This document shows, piece after piece, positions 56,195-64,000 of a stretch of 64,000 bases of DNA. A model generated the notes under the pieces. The model ran no database searches, had not been told where the DNA came from, and saw only the letters and a program-made list of their open reading frames with translations. This DNA is from Chromatiales bacterium. Its GTDB lineage: Bacteria > Pseudomonadota > Gammaproteobacteria > Chromatiales > Chromatiaceae. Every line of letters starts with the position of its first letter. Position 1 is the first letter of the stretch. The DNA is taken from assembly GCA_022360905.1 (NCBI GenBank), contig JAKSBX010000106.1, positions 1-64,000 of the forward strand, read 5' to 3'. A program made the position numbers and the translations under genes.

Positions 56195-57160
56195 ATGTCC
56201 GATCCTGAATCCTTGTCAGAAGTTCCCACCCAGACCTTTCGGGTATCCCCTGAGCGGGCGGGTACGCGCATCGATCAGTTGCTGGCCGATCTCTGTCCCG
56301 AGTATTCCCGCAGTCGCCTGCAAAGCTGGATCAAGCAGGGGTTGGTTGAAGTGGACGGGGCCAGCTGCCGGGCGAAAGACAAGGTAAGGGGTGGGGAGTG
56401 CGTGGTGTTGCGGGTGCTGCTCTCGGAAGAGGTTTCGGACAGGCCTGAAGCGATGGAACTCGATCTGCTCTATGAAGATGATTCTCTGCTGGTGGTCAAC
56501 AAGCCCGCTGGACTGGTGATGCATCCTGCGGCCGGTAATCCAAGCGGTACTCTGCTGAACGGCTTGCTCCATCACCACCCACCGCTGACAGCCGTGCCAA
56601 GGGCAGGAATCGTGCATCGTCTGGATAAGGATACCAGTGGCCTGCTGGTTGTTGCCAAGACACTGCAGGCCCAGCATGCCCTGGTGCAGCAGTTGCAGGC
56701 GCGAAGCGTAAAGCGTGAATACCGGGCGATCGTTCAGGGGAGTATGGTCGCCGGAGGGACCGTTGACAAACCGATTGGCCGGCATCCGGTGAATCGTCTG
56801 CGTATGGCGGTTGTCGAGAGCGGCAAGCCGGCAGTAACACACTATCGAATATTGCAGCGCTTTGCTGCGCACACCTATCTGCAGGTGAATCTGGAGACCG
56901 GCAGGACGCACCAGATCCGGGTGCATATGAGCCATATCCACCATCCCCTGCTGGGTGATCCGCTCTATGGAGGGCGGCAGAAGATTCCTCCCGGCCTGTC
57001 AGATGAGGCTGTCGAGATTCTGCAGCAGTTCAAACGCCAGGCCCTGCATGCCACCTGCTTGGAGTTGACCCATCCTGACAGCGGCGAGTTGATGAGCTGG
57101 CAAGCGCCGCCACCGTCCGACATGCAACAACTGCTGAGGCTTTTGGCAAATGACGATTGA
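56195..57160 (+). CDS. rluD: 23S rRNA pseudouridine synthase RluD
   Basis: RluD makes pseudouridines 1911, 1915 and 1917 in helix 69 of 23S rRNA. The 321-aa product from ATG 56195 has an S4-type domain (about 15-75) and the catalytic Asp144 in HRLDKDTSGLLVVAKT, with GRTHQIRVHMSHIHHPLLGD. The upstream in-frame extension to 56060 looks non-coding. It overlaps pgeF by 11 bases. Confidence 0.93.
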   Translation: MSDPESLSEVPTQTFRVSPERAGTRIDQLLADLCPEYSRSRLQSWIKQGLVEVDGASCRAKDKVRGGECVVLRVLLSEEVSDRPEAMELDLLYEDDSLLVVNKPAGLVMHPAAGNPSGTLLNGLLHHHPPLTAVPRAGIVHRLDKDTSGLLVVAKTLQAQHALVQQLQARSVKREYRAIVQGSMVAGGTVDKPIGRHPVNRLRMAVVESGKPAVTHYRILQRFAAHTYLQVNLETGRTHQIRVHMSHIHHPLLGDPLYGGRQKIPPGLSDEAVEILQQFKRQALHATCLELTHPDSGELMSWQAPPPSDMQQLLRLLANDD

Positions 57161-57899
57161 GCTGATAGAGCCCGATTGGCCCGCCCCGGCTCATGTCCGG
57201 GCCGGTACCACCACCCGCCTCGGTGGTGTCAGTCAGGGGGGCTTTGAGAGTCTCAATCTGGCAGGTCATGTGGAGGATGATCCTCAGGCTGTGGCAGAAA
57301 ACCGCCGGCGTCTTGTGGCGAGCCTCAGACTCCCGGGGGAACCATTCTGGCTGACTCAGATCCATGGTTGTCATATTGCGCTTGGTGACCGGGATAGGCC
57401 GGGCTGCCAGGCAGATGGAGTCTACACCAGCCGTAGCCGTGTGGTCTGTGCTGTGCTCACGGCGGACTGTCTGCCGCTGCTGCTTACCGATCGGGATGGT
57501 CGGGAGATCTCGGCCGTGCATGCGGGCTGGCGGGGGCTTGCGTCCGGCATCATTGAGCAGGCTGTTACCCGGATGCGTGCACCGGCAAAGTCCATTCTTG
57601 CCTGGATGGGACCGGCGATCGGTCCGGCTGCCTTCGAGGTGGGTGACGAGGTGCGAGATGTGTTCGTCAAACAGGCGGCAGAGGATGCGTTGGCATTTGC
57701 GGCGGGGCGACCTGGTCACTGGTGGGCGGATATCTACCAACTGGCCCGCCAGAGATTGAACCGCGCGGGGGTGGGGTTCATCAGTGGAGGAGATTACTGT
57801 ACAGTGGCCGACCGCGAGCGATTCTTCTCTTATCGTCGTGATGGCGTGACTGGAAGGATGGCTTCACTAATATGGCTTGAACCTGAAAAAATCAGCTGA
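57150..57899 (+). CDS. pgeF: Peptidoglycan editing factor PgeF
   Basis: PgeF (YfiH) hydrolyses wrongly placed amino acids in peptidoglycan precursors. The 249-aa product has the family motifs GGFESLNLAGHVEDD, FWLTQIHGCHIALGD, LTADCLPLLL and VHAGWRGLASGIIEQ with the Cys and His metal ligands. It overlaps rluD, the common arrangement. Confidence 0.93.
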   Translation: MTIELIEPDWPAPAHVRAGTTTRLGGVSQGGFESLNLAGHVEDDPQAVAENRRRLVASLRLPGEPFWLTQIHGCHIALGDRDRPGCQADGVYTSRSRVVCAVLTADCLPLLLTDRDGREISAVHAGWRGLASGIIEQAVTRMRAPAKSILAWMGPAIGPAAFEVGDEVRDVFVKQAAEDALAFAAGRPGHWWADIYQLARQRLNRAGVGFISGGDYCTVADRERFFSYRRDGVTGRMASLIWLEPEKIS

Positions 57900-58034
57900 C
57901 TGCTCCGTTCTGAGACTCATTAGCTATTTTTTTAGAAAAATTGTCCGGTGGCCTTGGTCACCCTCTGAGTGAGTCACGCTACGGTGTGAATTGCACGCTG
58001 TCTAACTGATCTTTTTAGGTTGAAAGGGGTTGAT

Positions 58035-58553
58035 ATGAAATGGCAGATGTTGACGCTGGTCGGTGAAGACCAGCCCGGGATTGTCGCACAGGTGACCGAC
58101 GCTCTGTTCCGTGGCGGTTATACCCTGGGTGAAGCATCCATGCTTCGGCTGGGTGGCAATTTCACCATTATGATGATGGTGGACGGTGGACAGAGTGAAC
58201 AGGCTTTATCCGCTTGCATCGCACCGATCGCGGACAGACTGGGATTGAGATTTCATCTGGATCCAATCCATGGTGGACTGCATCAGCACCGGGTGCCGAA
58301 TTTTCAGGTTCGGGTAAATGGCGCAGACCGGGCTGGTATCGTGGCCCAGGTGACCGGATTGCTGGCGGAAAGCGGCTTCAACATTCTGGAACTGGATTCG
58401 GATGTGGTGGGGAGCCGGGATGAACCGGTCTACATCATGACGATCCAGGGTTATGCCGAGGAGACCATCGAAACCCTGGAAGCGGCCCTTGGAAAGCTCG
58501 AGACAGATGAAATAGATGTACATGTCTCAGCCATCGAGACGCTGATTGGTTGA
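58035..58553 (+). CDS. GcvR-like double ACT-domain protein
   Basis: A 172-aa protein with two ACT domains (about 5-75 and 90-165), starting MLTLVGEDQPGIVAQVTDAL, with a second GADRAGIVAQVTGLLAESGF. This layout is that of GcvR, the glycine cleavage repressor, and related regulators. ATG 58035 has AGGGG upstream; a TTG at 58020 is possible. No gcv genes are near. It lies 3 bases before def. Confidence 0.8.
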   Translation: MKWQMLTLVGEDQPGIVAQVTDALFRGGYTLGEASMLRLGGNFTIMMMVDGGQSEQALSACIAPIADRLGLRFHLDPIHGGLHQHRVPNFQVRVNGADRAGIVAQVTGLLAESGFNILELDSDVVGSRDEPVYIMTIQGYAEETIETLEAALGKLETDEIDVHVSAIETLIG

Positions 58554-58556
58554 ATC

Positions 58557-59081
58557 ATGGCGATACTCGATATTTTGAAATTGCCTGACCCCAGGTTGAA
58601 AGAGGTCTCGCAAGAGGTGGAGCGGTTCGACGATGAGCTGCTGGCATTCATCGACGATCTGGAAGAGACCCGTCAGGCGGGGCCGGCGGCAGTCGGAATT
58701 GCTGCGCCCCAGGTGGGCAGACTGCAGCGGATTGCGATCATCGACTGTTCAACCACCCGTAAACCGGTACCCAATCATGGCCGACTGGTGTTGGTCAATC
58801 CGGAAATCACCGAGTGGGATGGTTTCGAGCTGGGACGGGAAGGCTGTCTCTCCGTACCGGATTACACCGGCAATGTGATTCGCGCCGAACGAATCAAGAT
58901 GCGTGCTTTGACGCCTGAAGGTGAACTCCGGGAGTATGAGATGGAGGGGTATGAAGCAAGAGCTCTGCAACATGAGGTCGATCATCTGGACGGTATGCTG
59001 TTTATCGATCGGCTGGTGAGTCGCAGAACGGATCTGTTTCAGCGTAAGGTCTATCAGAAAGGTGGCAAGAAGCGGAAATAG
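58557..59081 (+). CDS. def: Peptide deformylase
   Basis: Def removes the formyl group from new proteins using a metal. The 174-aa product has the three motifs: GPAAVGIAAPQVG, EGCLSVPDYTG (metal Cys) and QHEVDHLDGMLF (metal His and catalytic Glu). It lacks the downstream fmt gene usual for the main def, and follows the GcvR-like gene. It may be a second copy. Confidence 0.92.
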   Translation: MAILDILKLPDPRLKEVSQEVERFDDELLAFIDDLEETRQAGPAAVGIAAPQVGRLQRIAIIDCSTTRKPVPNHGRLVLVNPEITEWDGFELGREGCLSVPDYTGNVIRAERIKMRALTPEGELREYEMEGYEARALQHEVDHLDGMLFIDRLVSRRTDLFQRKVYQKGGKKRK

Positions 59082-59185
59082 GGCCGATTCAGGCTACATT
59101 CGATGGTCCTGCACAAGTTCCGGCGATAGTGATTGTTTAGAGTTCGCGAAGTAGCATGCTGTGATGATTCCACAAGTGTAAAATT

Positions 59186-59860
59186 ATGCTTACCTTACTC
59201 CTGGTTGCCCTGTTTCTGTATTGGTTGAACGGCCGTTGCCGGGATGCCAATGGTGCCGACTGGGAATCGTTCTGGCTGAATCGCCTGGATGGCTTGAACC
59301 GGCTGTTTTGTCGTCACTATCATCGTCTTGAATCGGTACCGATACCCTTGCCCACGCAGGGTGGTGCGATCCTGGTCTCCAACCACATCTCCGGGCTCGA
59401 CCCGCTGCTGATGATCGCCTCATGTGATCGGCCATTGAGATTCCTGATCGCCAGAGAGCAGTACCAGCGGTTCGGTATGCAGTGGCTGTTTCGTGCTGTG
59501 GGATGTATTCCGGTGGACCGGGAGACATCGCCGGAGAAAGCATTGCGACAGGCCTTCAAGGCCCTGCGGCAGGGTGAAGTGATCGCCCTCTTTCCCCACG
59601 GCAAGATCCACTTGGATAGTGACCCGCCAAGGAAGATAAAACCGGGTGCCGCCCGTCTGGCAGCAAGAACCAAACTCCCTTTGATTGCGTTACATATCAG
59701 TGGTGTCGCCGCTCAGGGAAAGGTCATGAGGTCGGTTTTTCTGCGCAGTCGGGCTGTGGTCAAGCTGCAGGCAGAGATCGATGGCTCAGAGCGCAGCGAT
59801 GATGAGTTGAACCACCTGATCGAGCAGGCGGTGGATGGTCAAACCAATGCCGCGTATTGA
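59186..59860 (+). CDS. PlsC-family acyltransferase with altered motif III
   Basis: A 224-aa lysophospholipid acyltransferase-like protein with an N-terminal membrane helix (LTLLLVALFLYWLNG) and the HxxxxD motif in SNHISGLDPLLM. The motif III expected as FPEGTR reads FPHGKIHLDS, so the Glu-Gly-Thr-Arg part is changed. Motif IV-like PLIALHISGVAAQGK follows. Its acyl acceptor is uncertain. It stands between def and ugd. Confidence 0.75.
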   Translation: MLTLLLVALFLYWLNGRCRDANGADWESFWLNRLDGLNRLFCRHYHRLESVPIPLPTQGGAILVSNHISGLDPLLMIASCDRPLRFLIAREQYQRFGMQWLFRAVGCIPVDRETSPEKALRQAFKALRQGEVIALFPHGKIHLDSDPPRKIKPGAARLAARTKLPLIALHISGVAAQGKVMRSVFLRSRAVVKLQAEIDGSERSDDELNHLIEQAVDGQTNAAY

Positions 59861-59935
59861 GGGCGTGGTGTGGTTTCCTAAACCGCAAACAAGTATCATT
59901 GCCGCCAGTAAATTTTCACTTATAAAGGGATATCG

Positions 59936-61261
59936 ATGAAAGTAACCGTATTTGGATCCGGCTACGTGGGTCTGGTCACTGGTGCCTGCCTGGCTGAAGT
60001 GGGTAATGATGTTGTCTGCATGGATGTGGACAGTAACAAGATCGACATGCTCAACCGGGGAGAGATCCCGATCTACGAACCAGGCCTCGATGCAATGGTT
60101 GAGCGGAATGCCCAGGCAGGTCGGCTCAGCTTTACAACCGATGTTGCGAAAGCGGTGGATCACGGTCTGTTTCAGTTTATCGCCGTAGGTACCCCGCCGG
60201 ATGAGGATGGTTCAGCCGATCTTCAGTATGTGCTTGCGGTTGCCGAGTCGATTGCCGAGCATATGGATGACTACCGGGTAGTGGTGGATAAATCCACCGT
60301 GCCGGTTGGGACCGCGGATAAGGTGCGGGAACGCATAGAATCGACCATGCAGGCCAATGGTAAACAGGTTGAGTTCGACGTGGTCTCGAATCCCGAATTC
60401 CTCAAAGAGGGTGCCGCGCTGGACGATTTCATGAAGCCGGACCGGATCATCATCGGTACCGATAATCCACGCACCACCGAGCTGTTGCGGGCCCTCTATT
60501 CACCCTTCAACCGGAATCACGACCGATTGATTGCGATGGACATCCGTTCCGCTGAGTTAACCAAGTATGCCGCCAATGCGATCCTCGCCACCAAGATCAG
60601 CTTCATGAACGAACTTTCCAATCTGGCGGAGCGACTGGGTGCCGATATCGAACAGGTTCGTCACGGTATCGGTGCCGATACCCGCATCGGCTATGCCTTC
60701 ATCTACCCCGGCTGCGGCTATGGTGGTTCCTGCTTTCCCAAGGATGTCAGTGCGCTTGAGCGTACCGCTAAAGAGGTTGGCTACGATGCACAGCTGTTGA
60801 CGGCGGTTGAGGCGGTCAACTACCGTCAGAAACGGGTGTTGTTCGAGAAGATCATGCGCCACTATTCCGGTGATGTAAAAGGCAAGACTTTCGCTCTTTG
60901 GGGGCTCTCCTTCAAACCCAATACGGACGATATGCGCGAAGCCTCCAGCCGGGTGCTGATGGAGTCGCTCTGGGAGGCTGGTGCAACTGTGCGGGTCTTC
61001 GATCCGGAAGCCATGGAGGAGTGTCGTCGGATCTACGGTGAGCGTGACGACCTGGTCTACTGCGACAACCAGGAAGGCACCCTTGAGAGTGCGGATGCGC
61101 TGATCGTGGTCACTGAGTGGCAAGTCTTCAGAAGCCCCGATTTCGACGAGATCAAGCAGGCGCTGTCGGCACCGGTTGTGTTTGATGGGCGCAATATCTA
61201 TGACCCGGCCCGTATGAAAGAGTCCGGATTCAGTTACTACGCCATCGGGCGTGGCGATTGA
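59936..61261 (+). CDS. ugd: UDP-glucose 6-dehydrogenase
   Basis: Ugd oxidises UDP-glucose to UDP-glucuronate with two NAD+, feeding polysaccharide synthesis. The 441-aa product begins [20 protein letters not shown] and has [17 protein letters not shown] and [20 protein letters not shown] with catalytic Cys266. A hairpin (61279-61302) follows the gene. No polysaccharide cluster is next to it. Confidence 0.95.
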   Translation: MKVTVFGSGYVGLVTGACLAEVGNDVVCMDVDSNKIDMLNRGEIPIYEPGLDAMVERNAQAGRLSFTTDVAKAVDHGLFQFIAVGTPPDEDGSADLQYVLAVAESIAEHMDDYRVVVDKSTVPVGTADKVRERIESTMQANGKQVEFDVVSNPEFLKEGAALDDFMKPDRIIIGTDNPRTTELLRALYSPFNRNHDRLIAMDIRSAELTKYAANAILATKISFMNELSNLAERLGADIEQVRHGIGADTRIGYAFIYPGCGYGGSCFPKDVSALERTAKEVGYDAQLLTAVEAVNYRQKRVLFEKIMRHYSGDVKGKTFALWGLSFKPNTDDMREASSRVLMESLWEAGATVRVFDPEAMEECRRIYGERDDLVYCDNQEGTLESADALIVVTEWQVFRSPDFDEIKQALSAPVVFDGRNIYDPARMKESGFSYYAIGRGD

Positions 61262-61278
61262 TCACAGATCGGCTGATA

Positions 61279-61302
61279 TGGCGTCTCCTTTGTGAGACGC
61301 CA
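61279..61302 (+). terminator. Hairpin after ugd
   Basis: TGGCGTCTC and GAGACGCCA form a perfect 9-base stem around CTTTGT, 17 bases after the ugd stop. There is no T run, so it may terminate weakly or only protect the 3' end. Confidence 0.5.
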
Positions 61303-61530
61303 ATCGGCATCACACCCCAGAAAATCTGCCCATAACCAGCTGTTTGTCAGTATAAAATCCTGACTGAATGCCCAGTCAGCGGATTTCTACAAGCTCCACT
61401 CCTACCGATAACCGGTACTGAGTCTCTCCTGTCAAAGGAACCGAACAGAGTTTCGAATGTCATATGTTGCACTGCACAAATATTTTTGTTTGCGCTAGAC
61501 TGTTGCAGTAGGTTATGGAAGGTGTAATTA

Positions 61531-62235
61531 ATGGTTAACTTTTTGAAATTTCATGATTCTTTCCAGGAAGTTGTGGTCCTGGACACGACCCGGCGGATCG
61601 CGATACGTTTGGTCACACCCCATGATAAGGCGTTACTGCAGCAGGGTTTTGATTCACTTTCAGACGAATCCCGCCTGCGGCGGTTCATGGCTGAGAAGCG
61701 ATTCCTTTCACAGCAGGAGTTGGTCTACTTCACAGAAGTGGACCAAATGGACCACTTCGCCTTGGGTATGGTATTGCTTGATGAGTCAGGAAATGAAAAG
61801 GAAGGGATTGCCATTGGTCGGTTCATTCGCCTGCCTGGTGATGCGGAAACGGCCGAAGTCGGCCTGACAGTGGCGGATTCCATGCAGGGGCATGGACTGG
61901 GGCAACTGTTACTGGAACGGTTGATCTCCGCCGCACAGGAACGGGGAATCAAGCGATTTCGTTTCGAGTGTCTTGCCTACAACCATGCGATGAAACAGCT
62001 GGTGTTGAAAGTGTGTAAAGAGGCTGTATTCAGGTACGATGAGGGTGTCATGATCGCCGAAGCCACCCTGCCTGCGCCGTCATGGGTACCGCCGGTCTAC
62101 AACCCCCTCGATCTCATGGATGGGGCGGTGCGTCAGATGCAGAGTATGCTTTCGGACGCACTCAAATATCAGTCGGGCGTGGGCATGGATCTGCTGCGGC
62201 AGAGCCTGGATGCGCCGTTCAAACTAAAGCTCTAG
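61531..62235 (+). CDS. GNAT-family acetyltransferase
   Basis: A 234-aa protein with a GNAT fold in residues 20-180: IAIRLVTPHDKALLQQGFDS, MAEKRFLSQQELVYF, and the acetyl-CoA motif SMQGHGLGQLLLERLISAAQ. This resembles the C-terminal acetyltransferase domain of protein acetyltransferase Pat, but the N-terminal ligase-like part is absent. The C-terminal 50 residues are extra. Substrate is unknown. Confidence 0.8.
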   Translation: MVNFLKFHDSFQEVVVLDTTRRIAIRLVTPHDKALLQQGFDSLSDESRLRRFMAEKRFLSQQELVYFTEVDQMDHFALGMVLLDESGNEKEGIAIGRFIRLPGDAETAEVGLTVADSMQGHGLGQLLLERLISAAQERGIKRFRFECLAYNHAMKQLVLKVCKEAVFRYDEGVMIAEATLPAPSWVPPVYNPLDLMDGAVRQMQSMLSDALKYQSGVGMDLLRQSLDAPFKLKL

Positions 62236-62340
62236 TTTGATATTGCGCAACAGCCTTCGGCTTTTCTGAAAGTCAATATTTCACCTCACTATCTGCTTTG
62301 ATACTATCCCGGCCTCGCTCTATTTCAGCCAGGATGTTAG

Positions 62341-64000
62341 ATGTCAATTTCACAACGCATTGCAGATGAACTGAGTATCCGAGTCAACCAGGTCGATGCG
62401 GTGGTCGGCCTGCTCGACGAGGGTTCGACCGTACCCTTTATCGCCCGTTACCGCAAAGAGGTGACCGGTGGTCTGGATGATACGCAGCTACGCCATTTAG
62501 TGGAGCGTCTGAGCTATCTGAATGAGCTGGAAGAGCGGCGTGAGGCGGTACTGAAATCGGTCCAGGAGCAGGGCAAGCTGACCGATCAGCTGAAGGCCGC
62601 TCTGCTGGCTGCGGATACAAAAACCCGACTGGAAGATCTCTATCTCCCCTACAAACCAAAACGGCGTACCAAAGCCCAGATTGCCCGTGAAGCAGGGTTG
62701 GCACCCTTGGCGGAAGCGTTACTCAACGATCCCGGTTTGCAGCCCCAGCAGGAGGCGGAAGCCTATCTGAATGAAGAGAAAGGTGTGGCGGATATCGATG
62801 CGGCGCTGGATGGGGCCAAACAGATACTCATGGAGCAGTTTGCCGAGGATGCGGAGCTGGTAGGCCGGCTGCGGGAACATCTTTGGGAATCCGCAGAGCT
62901 CACCGCCAGGCTGGTTGAGGGCAAGGAGAAGGAGGGCGCCAAATTCTCTGACTACTTCGACTACTCCGAGACGATCCACAAGATCCCTTCTCATCGGGCT
63001 TTGGCCCTGTTCAGGGGGCGCCAGGAAGGGATCCTCAGCCTGGAGCTGGTTTTGCCCGAAGATGACGGATTGAAAGCCGCTGAAATGGGTGTGGCGGAAC
63101 GGATGATTGCCCGCCAGATGGGAGTACAAGATGAAGGGCGGCCTGCGGACGACTGGCTGAAAGGTGTGGTGCGTTGGGCCTGGCGGATCAAGATCTTCAC
63201 CCATCTGGACAACAATCTGAAAACCCGCCTTCGTGAAGCGGCAGAAGAGGAGGCGATCAAGGTGTTTGCTCGCAACCTGCACGATCTGCTGCTCGCCTCT
63301 CCCGCAGGCCCCCGTGCCACCATTGGCTTGGATCCGGGGTTGAGAACCGGTGTCAAAGTGGCGGTGATCGACAACACAGGGAAAGTGGTTGAGACCGCTA
63401 CCATCTATCCCCATGTGCCGAAAAACCAGTGGCAGGAGTCGATCAAAACACTCGCGGAGCTGGCGGCAAAATTCAAAGTGGAGCTGGTCAGTATCGGTAA
63501 CGGAACCGCCTCCCGTGAGACCGATCGTCTGGTTGCGGATCTGATCAAGCAGCATCCCCAATTACGACTGATCAAAGTGATGGTCAGTGAAGCGGGAGCG
63601 TCGGTCTACTCGGCCTCCGAATTTGCCGCCCAGGAGTTCCCAGAGATGGATGTCTCATTGCGCGGTGCGGTTTCCATCGCCCGGCGTCTTCAGGATCCCC
63701 TGGCTGAGCTGGTGAAGATAGAACCCAAGTCGATCGGTGTGGGGCAGTATCAGCACGACGTCTCCCAATCGAGGCTGGCCCGCCAACTGGACGCGGTGGT
63801 GGAGGATTGTGTGAACGCAGTCGGGGTGGACATCAATACAGCCTCTGCACCACTGTTGAATCGGGTCGCCGGTCTATCCACACTGATGGCGGACAATGTG
63901 GTGAAGTTTCGTGACCAGCACGGGGCTTTCGCCGATCGCAAGGCGATCCTCAAAGTGCCCCGTATCGGTGAGAAAGCCTTTGAACAGTGCGCCGGATTTC
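62341..64000 (+). CDS. tex: Tex RNA-binding transcription accessory protein (partial)
   Basis: Tex is a large nucleic-acid-binding protein of about 770 aa linked to transcription and toxin expression. The window holds the first 553 codons. They show [20 protein letters not shown] and [20 protein letters not shown] at the start, [19 protein letters not shown], the YqgF-like nuclease-fold region [18 protein letters not shown], and [16 protein letters not shown]. The end (S1 domain) lies beyond the edge. Confidence 0.95.
   Translation, partial: MSISQRIADELSIRVNQVDAVVGLLDEGSTVPFIARYRKEVTGGLDDTQLRHLVERLSYLNELEERREAVLKSVQEQGKLTDQLKAALLAADTKTRLEDLYLPYKPKRRTKAQIAREAGLAPLAEALLNDPGLQPQQEAEAYLNEEKGVADIDAALDGAKQILMEQFAEDAELVGRLREHLWESAELTARLVEGKEKEGAKFSDYFDYSETIHKIPSHRALALFRGRQEGILSLELVLPEDDGLKAAEMGVAERMIARQMGVQDEGRPADDWLKGVVRWAWRIKIFTHLDNNLKTRLREAAEEEAIKVFARNLHDLLLASPAGPRATIGLDPGLRTGVKVAVIDNTGKVVETATIYPHVPKNQWQESIKTLAELAAKFKVELVSIGNGTASRETDRLVADLIKQHPQLRLIKVMVSEAGASVYSASEFAAQEFPEMDVSLRGAVSIARRLQDPLAELVKIEPKSIGVGQYQHDVSQSRLARQLDAVVEDCVNAVGVDINTASAPLLNRVAGLSTLMADNVVKFRDQHGAFADRKAILKVPRIGEKAFEQCAGF

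Overview
The window is a stretch of a gammaproteobacterial chromosome. The ribosomal, ClpB, IlvD, AmpD and TusE-like proteins are closest in my reading to gammaproteobacterial forms. The DsrC/TusE-like protein, the DUF1538 proteins, the DUF1631 protein and the lone b-type cytochrome would fit a sulfur-oxidising lineage such as Chromatiales or Sedimenticola/Thiodiazotropha relatives. That placement is inference, not something the sequence proves. I found no rRNA, tRNA, CRISPR array, prophage or complete insertion sequence.

Layout. Positions 1-13769 hold the end of tuf followed by the S10, spc and alpha ribosomal operons in classical order (rpsJ to rplQ, with secY, rpmJ and rpoA), all on + and ending at a strong terminator. 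Positions 13830-14130 are a non-coding nest of repeats: a long palindrome, then a MITE-like element with terminal inverted repeats and flanking direct repeats. From 14156 to 20398 most genes are on -. They include a cytochrome b, a very small membrane ORF and a tightly overlapping operon: two DUF1538 membrane proteins, a PII-like protein, a CBS protein, ampD, ampE and a histidine phosphatase. A SpoU methyltransferase lies on + among them. Positions 20868-24541 (+) carry a DUF1631 protein, an FKBP isomerase and nadC. Positions 24589-28032 (-) carry a small flagellar-rod-like protein, an EgtB/SUMF1-like protein, a DsrC/TusE-like protein, a HugZ-like protein and a thiamine-binding-fold protein.

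Positions 28741-43781 (+) carry mscS, an OmpA/TSP3 protein, a response regulator-FecR/LysM-CHASE2 kinase module, ilvD, a lipoprotein, a Crp-like regulator, purK-purE and clpB with a sigma-32-type promoter. Positions 44000-52743 (-) are the type IV pilus block: coaE, pilD, pilC, pilB, pilA with a sigma-54 promoter, pilR, pilS and a PP0621-like protein. Positions 52924-64000 carry nadE, glnB, bamD (-), rluD, pgeF, a GcvR-like ACT protein, def, a PlsC-like acyltransferase, ugd, a GNAT protein and the start of tex, which runs off the window.

How the genes fit together. Most of the content is housekeeping: translation, NAD, purine and branched-chain amino acid synthesis, envelope assembly and pili. 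PilS-PilR next to the sigma-54 promoter of pilA form a self-contained pilin control circuit. The CHASE2 kinase, the exported FecR/LysM protein and the response regulator look like one envelope-sensing unit. The least explained part is the DUF1538 pair with its own PII-like and CBS proteins, coupled by overlapping codons to the peptidoglycan-recycling gene ampD and preceded by three copies of a 10-base motif. I regard this as the best candidate for an undescribed system. Two families of intergenic palindromes recur after the 3' ends of operons.
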